Shown: one piece after another, positions 48,367 to 54,961 of the stretch
Layout: each line of letters begins with the position of its first letter
Position numbering within the stretch: the stretch's first letter is position 1
Assembly: GCA_944327085.1 (NCBI GenBank)
Contig: CALVGG010000002.1
Coordinates: forward strand, 186,001 to 250,000
Direction: 5' to 3'
Length of the DNA: 64,000 bases
Origin: an uncultured Elusimicrobiales bacterium
GTDB lineage: Bacteria > Elusimicrobiota > Elusimicrobia > Elusimicrobiales > Elusimicrobiaceae
Notes under the pieces: generated by a model
What the model saw: only the letters and a program-made list of their open reading frames with translations
Told to the model about the DNA's origin: nothing
The model's database searches: none
Program-made: the position numbers and the translations under genes

Positions 48367-49338
48367 ATGATGCCGGCTAAAAAAAGTTTTTTTGTTTTGT
48401 TGTTTGTTATGATGTGCAGCGGCCTTCTTTCTGCCCAGGGGCTGGCCGTAAGCCAGGGGGCCAAGCGTTTGGGTGCCAAAGCGGCCCGGCAGGCGGCGGC
48501 GCTGCCTAAAGCCGGCAAAGCGGCGCTCTCTAACCCGCAGCACCGGCAATTGCTGCGCCGAAATGAACGCTTGGAACAGGTTTTGGATAAAAAAGCCCGC
48601 TCCGCCCGTATGAAAACCAACGGCCATTTGGCGGGGGGATTATACCCCAACACGGCGGGCGGCTGGAATAAACTGGAAACGGATATCCCCGGTTTTGTGC
48701 GCAGCTGGCCCAAAGCGTTGGATAACTATGCCAAACAGCATAACGGGGCTGATTTTTTTGAAGACGTACAAAGCCAAATTTTAGCCATGTATCCCAAGGC
48801 TAAATTTTCGGCGGCGTTTGTGGCCTCATTTGACGAAGTTCTTTTGCTGGGGCGTGCGGTGCGCATGCCGTCCGTTTCTTTGCCGCAGGCTATTGAAAAT
48901 AATTTGGATAAGCTGTCTGCCTTGCATATGCCGGGGTACGCCGCCGTTATGGTGGATATGGGCGCCGGCAAACTGCGTGATATTTTAATTTTGGATATTA
49001 AAAACGAACGTATTATTTCCCTTAACCAAAGCCAGGGCCGCGCCTTGGCGCGTTTGGCGGCCAAACGCCGCCAGGCCTGGCGTGAGGAACACCCCAAATT
49101 GGCCGCCCGTTTGGATAAACAAGGCTTTGCCTTAGACGCCAAACACGTGTTAATTACCAAAGACGGCATCACCTGGGCGCCTTTGCCCCACGGGGAAATA
49201 CGCCGCAACCTGGTTTACGCCTGGGAATGGGGCTGGTATGTACAGTTCAAACACGGCAGCTGGCAGGTGGAAGGCTTTGCCGAAACCAAAGGCGCCCCTT
49301 TGCAGCAAACGGTTCCGCCGTTAAGGGCAGTGTTTTAA
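48367..49338 (+). CDS. Exported protein of unknown function, family A member 3
   Basis: 323 residues, signal peptide ending about 'GLLSAQG'. Same motifs as member 2 in the same order: 'FFEDVQSQILAMYPKAKFSAAFVASFDEVLLL', 'VMVDMGAGKLRDILILDIKNERIISLNQSQGRALARL', and 'LDKQGFALDAKHVLITKDGITWAPLPHGEIRRNLVYAWEWGWYVQFKHGSW'. An Ala/Lys/Arg-rich helical stretch precedes them. Start at ATG 48367, six bases after AAGGAG. The terminator upstream separates it from members 1 and 2. Confidence 0.6.
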   Translation: MMPAKKSFFVLLFVMMCSGLLSAQGLAVSQGAKRLGAKAARQAAALPKAGKAALSNPQHRQLLRRNERLEQVLDKKARSARMKTNGHLAGGLYPNTAGGWNKLETDIPGFVRSWPKALDNYAKQHNGADFFEDVQSQILAMYPKAKFSAAFVASFDEVLLLGRAVRMPSVSLPQAIENNLDKLSALHMPGYAAVMVDMGAGKLRDILILDIKNERIISLNQSQGRALARLAAKRRQAWREEHPKLAARLDKQGFALDAKHVLITKDGITWAPLPHGEIRRNLVYAWEWGWYVQFKHGSWQVEGFAETKGAPLQQTVPPLRAVF

Positions 49339-49377
49339 GGGGATTGTAAAGTAGGCAAAAAGGGTTAAACTTATAGT

Positions 49378-49971
49378 ATGAAAAAATTTATTTTATTATG
49401 TTTTGCAGTGGCGGTATCGTTGGCGGCAGGGGCACAGCAGGTGGAGGTAAAAACTCCGCACGAGGGCCCGGTGGCCGTTTCCAACGATATGGCCGTTTTA
49501 TTAAAACAGGTAGATAAAAATTTTGACGCGCGCGAACGCCTGTTTGAAGGCGGCCGCACCAAATGGCGCACCCAAATGGCCAAAGACGCCATTAACCACG
49601 CGTTTGATATGCCGGGCGCCTGTGAAGAATATTTAAAGATGGACGTGCTGGCACAGCGTTTGCAGGATATGCAGGAGACGGAAATTTCCGCACGTATGCT
49701 GGTGGTGCTGTATCCGGGCAAAAAACTGCAGCCGGCCCTTAAAAAATTATTGAACGACCCTAACAAGCAGGCCGATGTTTTTATTTGGGCGGATATGGCT
49801 TATGTAGAGGCGTGCAGTGTGCTTTCGGCCGTGCCGGTGGCAAACCCGCCGCAGGAAGAAAAAGATTTTGCACAGCTGTATATGCAGCGGGCGCAGTGGC
49901 TGGCTGGGTTAACTGATAAAAATTTAAAAGTGGCTTTAAAAGCGGCCCGTGAACGCTTGAACGAATTTTAA
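49378..49971 (+). CDS. Exported protein of unknown function
   Basis: 197 residues with a signal peptide (1-19, ending AGA). Mature part is helical and charged, with 'GGRTKWRTQMAKDAINHAFDMPGACEEYLKMDVLAQRL'. No family recognised. TATAGT directly abuts the ATG, and the only ribosome-site-like run (AGGG) is 13 bases away. It is followed after eight bases by the zincin gene, so the two are co-transcribed. Confidence 0.55.
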   Translation: MKKFILLCFAVAVSLAAGAQQVEVKTPHEGPVAVSNDMAVLLKQVDKNFDARERLFEGGRTKWRTQMAKDAINHAFDMPGACEEYLKMDVLAQRLQDMQETEISARMLVVLYPGKKLQPALKKLLNDPNKQADVFIWADMAYVEACSVLSAVPVANPPQEEKDFAQLYMQRAQWLAGLTDKNLKVALKAARERLNEF

Positions 49972-49979
49972 GAGGATAT

Positions 49980-51233
49980 ATGATGAAACGTCTGTTACTG
50001 GCAATGGTTTTGGCCGGGTTTTCTTTACCGGCGTGGGCGTGGGCTTTTTTGGATGCGGCAAACCCCACCGCCGGCGGCTGGCTGTTGCCTAAAATACTGT
50101 CCGGGCGCCCCGTGCGGGTATGTGTGGATGTGCTTTCCCGCCGGGTAGATGAGGCCACCCGCCGCCGCCAAACCGTGCCCTACCGGGGGGAGCATTTAGC
50201 GGATTATTATCAGCAGTCCGCTGCCGTGGTGCAAACGGCTTACCGGGCTTGGTTTGACGGGTTGGAATCTCAAATTCGTCAAGCCAAACGCAAAAAAGAA
50301 TTTAAAGATTTGCTTGCACTTACTGAGCGGCCTGCGTCTTTTATATTTATAAACGGCCCGCAAAGTGCGCAGCCCTATGCGCCGTGTGAAGAATTGCAGA
50401 ATATTGATTTGCGCGTGCGCGCCACCCTGTTTAAACAATCTTCCGGCGGGCATGCCGTGCAGCAGGGGCGGGCCTCTTTTACTTTTTGGCTTCAGCCTCA
50501 AAACACCGGTATTGACGAGCCGGACGAGCCCCAATTTGTAATGGGGGAACGCTCCTCTTTGCAAATAGCCCTGCACGAAGTGGGCCATACTTTGGGCTTG
50601 GGGGATTTGTACGCCGGCGATAATAACCCGGAAAACAGCCCCGTGTATACTTTGGCTTCTTTTTATCCGTCCAAAGCCGTTTCTTCGGTTATGAATAACG
50701 CGGCCGAACTAACGTGCGACGATGCCGACGGACTGGCCAATTTGTTGGACTTTTTTGCCCCGTCCTCTTCTTCCCGCCGCACCAAAGGGTGGGTGAGCCT
50801 GTGCCCGCAGCGCATGCTGGCCTATGCCGAGGGGCTGCCTTTTCAAATCACTGCCACGCAGCAACAGCAGCTGCTGGCTTTTGCCCAAAGCGGTTGGAAA
50901 GGGGCCAGCCCGGTGCAAACGCAAATAGAGGCTGCCCGGCAGGCGGCCTTAACGGCCAGCCAAAACCAAGCCCAAACCCGGGCCCGCAGCCGGCAGGCGG
51001 CCCAAACATTAAAACAATCCTTAAATGCTGCCCAACCGGCCCCAAAGGCCTATAAAGCGCATACTTGCGCTTTGTGCGGTAAGGAAATTGATGAAGACGG
51101 CGCCGTCCGTTTATCTTACGCCAAAAAAGGCGTTTGGGCGTTTTTGCATAAAGAGTGCAACGCCAAACGCAAACAGCAAGGGGTAAAAATTCCCCCGGCC
51201 AATTTGCTTAAATACGGGGAACCGATTAAATAG
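49980..51233 (+). CDS. Exported zincin metalloprotease with C-terminal zinc-ribbon-like module
   Basis: 417 residues: signal peptide (1-20, ending AWA). The central part holds the metzincin active site HEVGHTLGLGD (H-E-x-x-H-x-x-G-x-x-D, about residue 199) and a Met-turn candidate 'SSVMNN' 40 residues later. A long Gln/Ala-rich helical linker follows (about 285-355), then 'CALCGKEIDEDGAV...FLHKEC', a C-x-x-C plus H-x-x-C zinc-ribbon-like module. The catalytic Glu and zinc ligands are present, so it should be an active peptidase in the periplasm or outside. The third ligand is Asp, as in some matrixin relatives. The ribbon recalls the Cys-rich protein at 20.6 kb. AGAGGA ribosome site. Confidence 0.8.
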   Translation: MMKRLLLAMVLAGFSLPAWAWAFLDAANPTAGGWLLPKILSGRPVRVCVDVLSRRVDEATRRRQTVPYRGEHLADYYQQSAAVVQTAYRAWFDGLESQIRQAKRKKEFKDLLALTERPASFIFINGPQSAQPYAPCEELQNIDLRVRATLFKQSSGGHAVQQGRASFTFWLQPQNTGIDEPDEPQFVMGERSSLQIALHEVGHTLGLGDLYAGDNNPENSPVYTLASFYPSKAVSSVMNNAAELTCDDADGLANLLDFFAPSSSSRRTKGWVSLCPQRMLAYAEGLPFQITATQQQQLLAFAQSGWKGASPVQTQIEAARQAALTASQNQAQTRARSRQAAQTLKQSLNAAQPAPKAYKAHTCALCGKEIDEDGAVRLSYAKKGVWAFLHKECNAKRKQQGVKIPPANLLKYGEPIK

Positions 51234-51239
51234 TTTTTC

Positions 51240-51266
51240 AGCCCGGTCAAAAGCCGGGTTTTTTGT
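51240..51266 (+). terminator. Terminator of the zincin gene
   Basis: AGCCCGG / CCGGGTT stem and T6. Confidence 0.85.
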
Positions 51267-51345
51267 GTATAGGTACTAGTGCGTTTTATTGCTTGAAAAA
51301 GCCTGCTATCTTTTCCATACTATTAGTAGGGGTAAGGAGGATTTT

Positions 51346-51897
51346 ATGAAGAAAAAAATTTTATTGAGTGCTTTGCTTTTGGTGGGTATTTTGGCCGTTA
51401 CGCTGCCATTAACCACGGCACCTGCCTTTGATGCCAAGTCTTTTAAAGCACAGCAAATTGCCGCCCCGGCCAATCTGGATATGCTGCGGGAGCGGCTGGA
51501 TAAATTGGGAGGGGAAAACTTAAGCCTGGCGTTTGTGTTGGGGGTAAAATCCAAAGAGGCGCTGGCGTTTTCCAGCTCGGTTTTGGCTTATCAGGATTAT
51601 TCCCAAAAACGTTCCCTGGGTATTTTGATGGGGGCGGCCATTCAAAATGCGTCCAACCCTTTGGCTATGCAGCGGGTGCGGGATTCGGAATATAAAAAAC
51701 TGTTGGCTTCTGCCCCGCAGGAACAATACGGGGTAGAGACCACTTTTCAAACCCTAAACGAACTGATTAAAATGAACGATGAGGCCTTATCTGGCGTGGT
51801 GGGGTTAGCTAAACGCCTGAACCCGCAGGACCGTGCCTTAGACCAAACCAAAAAAGCCTTAAAGCAGGCCGCACGCACAGCAGCCAAACAAAAATAA
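51346..51897 (+). CDS. Exported helical protein of unknown function
   Basis: 183 residues, start at ATG 51346 behind AAGGAGG. The signal peptide is long and hydrophobic, ending near 'TTAPAFDAK'. The mature part is predicted helical with no Cys and a basic Ala/Lys-rich end ('DQTKKALKQAARTAAKQK'). No family recognised. Monocistronic. Confidence 0.55.
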   Translation: MKKKILLSALLLVGILAVTLPLTTAPAFDAKSFKAQQIAAPANLDMLRERLDKLGGENLSLAFVLGVKSKEALAFSSSVLAYQDYSQKRSLGILMGAAIQNASNPLAMQRVRDSEYKKLLASAPQEQYGVETTFQTLNELIKMNDEALSGVVGLAKRLNPQDRALDQTKKALKQAARTAAKQK

Positions 51898-51904
51898 ACT
51901 TTTC

Positions 51905-51931
51905 ATACCCCCGTAACAGGGGGTATTTTTA
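51905..51931 (+). terminator. Terminator of the helical exported protein gene
   Basis: TACCCCC / GGGGGTA stem and T5. Confidence 0.88.
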
Positions 51932-51943
51932 TGTTTAAATAAG

Positions 51944-52025
51944 CCTGTGCACGCATACTGCCCATGCGCCGCTAATCGGCCTATAGCGGGTGTTAACGTG
52001 CGGCGGCGTATATATGCGGTGCAGG
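51944..52025. ncRNA. Candidate long hairpin RNA or palindromic element in a convergent intergenic region
   Basis: Outer stem GTGCACGCATA (51948-51957 region) with TATGCGGTGCA (52013-52023) and inner stem CGCCGC (51967-51972) with GCGGCG (52000-52005), separated by an internal loop. It is bounded by terminators of both convergent genes. No promoter stands out, and strand cannot be decided. Confidence 0.28.
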
Positions 52026-52028
52026 ACA

Positions 52029-52058
52029 TAAAAAACCCCGCTTTGGGCGCGGGGTTAC
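52029..52058 (-). terminator. Terminator of the small polytopic membrane protein gene
   Basis: AACCCCGC / GCGGGGTT stem with T6 on the minus strand. Confidence 0.85.
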
Positions 52059-52077
52059 CGGTACAAACTGGGAAAAG

Positions 52078-52716
52078 TTAAAAAGAGATAAAGGCCGTTT
52101 TCCATAAATATCCGGCCCACAGGCAGCCGCCCGCCAACAGGGAAACGCCTGCCGGTATAATGTCTGTTATTTGAAAAAGGTTTGGCACTTCTTTGCCTGT
52201 CAATGCGTTTAACCGGTATTGCAACCGGGCCGCAACAGCGGCAAAAATGGCCAAGCAAACCAGTTTATACCACCCGGGTAAGATAATTGAGCCGGCGACG
52301 CAAATAATCCATACAGTGCCGGAAAACCACGCCGCCATGGAAGGGCGTTTGTGCATATAAAGGCAAGTGCGGTTGATAATACCCGCCAGTTGGTAAAAAG
52401 TAACAGCACCAAACAAAGCCCGCCATACAGGCCAGCCTTTAAGCGGCTGGCGTGCGGTGTTTAAGTAGCCTTTGGCGACGGATTTCCATTGTTTGTACAG
52501 CCAGTAAAATGCATATATGCCGCCTGTACAAAAAATATAAATAAATAATTTCCACGCGCCGGTAAAGTAATAGGCATTGCTTAAACCTTGGCGTTTAAGT
52601 TCGTCTTTTTGGGCGCGGCGTTTGGCTTCGGTGGTGTAATCCCAGCGGCGCAAAGTAAAAAAATAAATGGCGTATAAACCGCCAAACACAACTACAAAAT
52701 CAAGCCATCTTTCCAT
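52078..52716 (-). CDS. Polytopic membrane protein of unknown function
   Basis: 212 residues with about five membrane helices ('FVVVFGGLYAIYFFTL', 'LFIYIFCTGGIYAFYWLYKQWK', 'FSGTVWIICVAGSIILPGWYKLVCLAIFA', 'IIPAGVSLLAGGCLWAGYL'). The motif G-G-I-Y-x-F-Y-W-x-Y-K-Q-W recalls DUF4234/DUF898-type membrane proteins, but the match is weak. I set the start at 52716 because TGCTATAAT ends six bases before this ATG with no ribosome site; upstream in-frame codons overlap that promoter. Its promoter lies within the end of the next minus-strand gene. Confidence 0.6.
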   Translation of the reverse strand: MERWLDFVVVFGGLYAIYFFTLRRWDYTTEAKRRAQKDELKRQGLSNAYYFTGAWKLFIYIFCTGGIYAFYWLYKQWKSVAKGYLNTARQPLKGWPVWRALFGAVTFYQLAGIINRTCLYMHKRPSMAAWFSGTVWIICVAGSIILPGWYKLVCLAIFAAVAARLQYRLNALTGKEVPNLFQITDIIPAGVSLLAGGCLWAGYLWKTAFISF

Positions 52717-52731
52717 AGGGTTATTATAGCA
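52717..52731 (-). promoter_or_regulatory. Leaderless-type promoter (extended -10)
   Basis: TTGCTATAAT followed by six bases and ATG on the minus strand. The arrangement is the same as before rbfA at 63730. Confidence 0.55.
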
Positions 52732-52732
52732 A

Positions 52733-53434
52733 TTACGGGGCGGGTTGTAAGTCGGCAAAAATCAGGCGGGATACAAAATCCACCTTTATTTTTAACCAAA
52801 GGCCCTGGGCTTGTGCGGGGGCAAACCACAGGGTGGCTTCTTTGGGGGATACTTGCAGTTTGGCAGGTTCAAAAGGCCAATTTTTTAAAGCGCCGTACGG
52901 GGTGCGTTGTTCAAACAGACGGCCAAGAATATCTTTCATATCTGCCGTATAGGGGCTGGAGGGGGCAATTTTAAAGCGCTCGTCGCTATACAATACATGG
53001 CGAGTGGGGCGGAAAGTATAGGCCTGAAGCGCGGGGTTTTTATCCAGTTTTAACTGGTAAAAACGCAGCGGTTCCCTTAAGCGGCGTAAGTGGCGCTGTT
53101 TAAAAATATCCTGTTCTTCCTGTGTATAGGTGGAGGGAATTAAGCCGTTTATTTGGTCCAACATATTTTGCACGCCGGGGGAAGCGGGCCCCATAGCCTT
53201 TTGAGCATAACGCAGGCTTACGATGTCTTTTTCCACCAGTTTTTTTAATTCTTCTTTTATTTTAAGGCGTGTTTCAGTGGGCTTTTGGGCAAAGAAATTT
53301 TGCAAAAATTGGTATTTGGGGCGTTCCTGCCGGCTCTCCCAAAAGGGCCCAGCCCAACCGGGGGTATATAAAATAACCCCCATTAAAAAAGCCGCCAGGC
53401 CTTTTGGGATAAACAATATAAGCCTATTTTTCAT
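52733..53434 (-). CDS. Exported protein of unknown function, family B member 2
   Basis: 233 residues with a signal peptide (ending WAG). The second half, 'NPALQAYTFRPTRHVLYSDERF...TPYGALKN...LWFAPAQAQGLWLKIKVDFVSRLIFADL', lines up with the neighbouring exported protein ('LPALNSYALTVQHPADLYSVSTEE...TPYRALQ...VVLSFKTNQSQEIHLAFKPQENILKIAVGD'), so the two are probably diverged paralogs. The gene overlaps that neighbour by 11 bases. No known family. Confidence 0.55.
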   Translation of the reverse strand: MKNRLILFIPKGLAAFLMGVILYTPGWAGPFWESRQERPKYQFLQNFFAQKPTETRLKIKEELKKLVEKDIVSLRYAQKAMGPASPGVQNMLDQINGLIPSTYTQEEQDIFKQRHLRRLREPLRFYQLKLDKNPALQAYTFRPTRHVLYSDERFKIAPSSPYTADMKDILGRLFEQRTPYGALKNWPFEPAKLQVSPKEATLWFAPAQAQGLWLKIKVDFVSRLIFADLQPAP

Positions 53435-54035
53435 TTAGTTCTTGGGGGAAAGGGCCAAATTCCTGTTGGGAGATGGGAAAATCCCCCACGGCAATTTTTA
53501 AAATATTTTCCTGGGGTTTAAATGCCAGGTGTATTTCTTGGCTTTGGTTGGTTTTAAACGAAAGGACCACCGCGCCGGATTCAAACTGTAATGCCCGGTA
53601 AGGGGTAGGAGACGGCTCTTTAGACTGCTTTGTAAAAGAAGCAAAAACCTGGTCCAGCAGGGCTATTTCCTCGGTGGAAACAGAGTATAAATCAGCCGGG
53701 TGCTGAACGGTTAAAGCATAGCTGTTTAAAGCGGGCAGCGCGTGCAGGCGGGTATAAATATGCCGGTAATTTTGCATAATGCGCTGTTGGGCTGCGGCAG
53801 ACGGATAAAATTGTTTTACGGTAAGCAAAAATGCGTCCTGCGCTTGCTGTTGCTGGCGCGTGGCGGACTGACTGCCCGTTTGCTGGGAAGAAAGCACATT
53901 GTTTTTTATTTCTTTAATGGTTTGCGCCGCCTTGGTTTTTTGCAATACGATGCTTTGCCAGTTTTGGGCATAAAGCGGGGCAGAAGCAAACAGAAAAATA
54001 AAAATAAAATACCCGGCGGTATTCAGTGCACGCAT
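53424..54035 (-). CDS. Exported protein of unknown function, family B member 1
   Basis: 203 residues from ATG 54035, nine bases after AAGGAG; an earlier ATG at 54056 overlaps the ribosome site. Signal peptide ends 'LYAQN'. A Gln/Ser-rich segment ('SSQQTGSQSATRQQQQAQ') follows, then the part shared with family B member 2. Predicted periplasmic or outer-membrane associated. GGRCC array 4 lies 50-80 bases before the start. Confidence 0.55.
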   Translation of the reverse strand: MRALNTAGYFIFIFLFASAPLYAQNWQSIVLQKTKAAQTIKEIKNNVLSSQQTGSQSATRQQQQAQDAFLLTVKQFYPSAAAQQRIMQNYRHIYTRLHALPALNSYALTVQHPADLYSVSTEEIALLDQVFASFTKQSKEPSPTPYRALQFESGAVVLSFKTNQSQEIHLAFKPQENILKIAVGDFPISQQEFGPFPQELNEK

Positions 54036-54084
54036 AAATAAAATCTCCTTAACCACAGGATAAAAATTTTTATTGCCCCGCGCC

Positions 54085-54116
54085 AGGGCCTTTGGGCCTA
54101 CATTTCAGGTGGGCCC
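54085..54116. promoter_or_regulatory. GGRCC box array 4 (short form), upstream of family B
   Basis: Boxes GGGCC at 54086, 54094 (followed by TA) and 54111, spacing 8 and 17. Confidence 0.6.
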
Positions 54117-54145
54117 CCGGGCGGGGAAAGACGCAGGCAATAAAT

Positions 54146-54177
54146 AAGCCCCGCATATAAAAGCGGGGCTTTTATAA
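54146..54177 (-). terminator. Terminator of the 54.2 kb exported-protein gene
   Basis: AAGCCCCGC / GCGGGGCTT stem. Confidence 0.88.
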
Positions 54178-54188
54178 GTTAAAATAAC

Positions 54189-54737
54189 TTAATATTTAAT
54201 ACCGTATTTACCGGTATTTTCCAGACTTTTCATCCACAGTTTAAAAAACTTTTTGGTGCGTTGGGCTTTGGCGTCTTTTACGGCCTGGCGCATTTTGTTA
54301 AGCTGCACCTGCACCAAATACAGATGGTGGTTATTATCGGCATTAAATACAATTCCGTCTTTTTCCAATAATTCACCGGCGGCTTTAAACGCTTTTAAAA
54401 GTTCCCGGTTGCGGCTTTGCATTCTTTTATAGTTGGAACGCGCGAGCATACTTTCGGACAAACGCATCATGGCAAATTCTTCCGTGCCTTGCAAGAAAGG
54501 GTTTTGTTTGGCTAAAGCATCGGCGGCGGAATTTAAAGTGCTTTGGGCGTTAGTTTCTAAAATGTCTTTTACGGCTTTGTATAAGTCAGAAAAAGTATAG
54601 CCTTGGGGCAAAGTTTTGCTGGCTTGTTGGGCCGCTTGTTTAAGAGGGTTCAGTTCGGCCGATACGGGGGCAGGCTGAGCCATGGCGGCACAAGTAAAAA
54701 ACAGCATGCTTAACACGGCGAATAGTTGCTTTTTCAT
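54189..54737 (-). CDS. Exported helical protein of unknown function
   Basis: 182 residues, signal peptide (1-20, ending AMA). The mature part is nearly all helical and basic, with 'LNPLKQAAQQASKTLPQGYTFSDLYKAVKDIL' and a Lys-rich end. No Cys, no recognised domain. GGRCC array 5 lies in the shared upstream region with typA. Confidence 0.55.
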   Translation of the reverse strand: MKKQLFAVLSMLFFTCAAMAQPAPVSAELNPLKQAAQQASKTLPQGYTFSDLYKAVKDILETNAQSTLNSAADALAKQNPFLQGTEEFAMMRLSESMLARSNYKRMQSRNRELLKAFKAAGELLEKDGIVFNADNNHHLYLVQVQLNKMRQAVKDAKAQRTKKFFKLWMKSLENTGKYGIKY

Positions 54738-54794
54738 AGAAGCTCCTTGTTCTTAAAATAACGACTGTATTCCCTTATTTAATATTTTTACCGT

Positions 54795-54859
54795 AGGGCC
54801 AGAAAGGGCCAAAGGACCTATTTTTTTCTGTTTTTTGGGCCTATGTTTTTCCTGGGCCC
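54795..54859. promoter_or_regulatory. GGRCC box array 5 (long form, most complete), between an exported-protein gene and typA
   Basis: Boxes begin at 54796, 54806, 54814 (GGACC), 54837 and 54854, the rest GGGCC. The last four have spacing 8, 23 and 17. The third and fourth are followed by TA. Confidence 0.65.
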
Positions 54860-54961
54860 TGTGAGAGAGGCCCCAAAAAATACTAAAATATAAATATCCT
54901 TTCATACAGGTTTATACTAAACCCGTGTGAAAAAATTTTTTAGGACATTTAATTACTTAAT

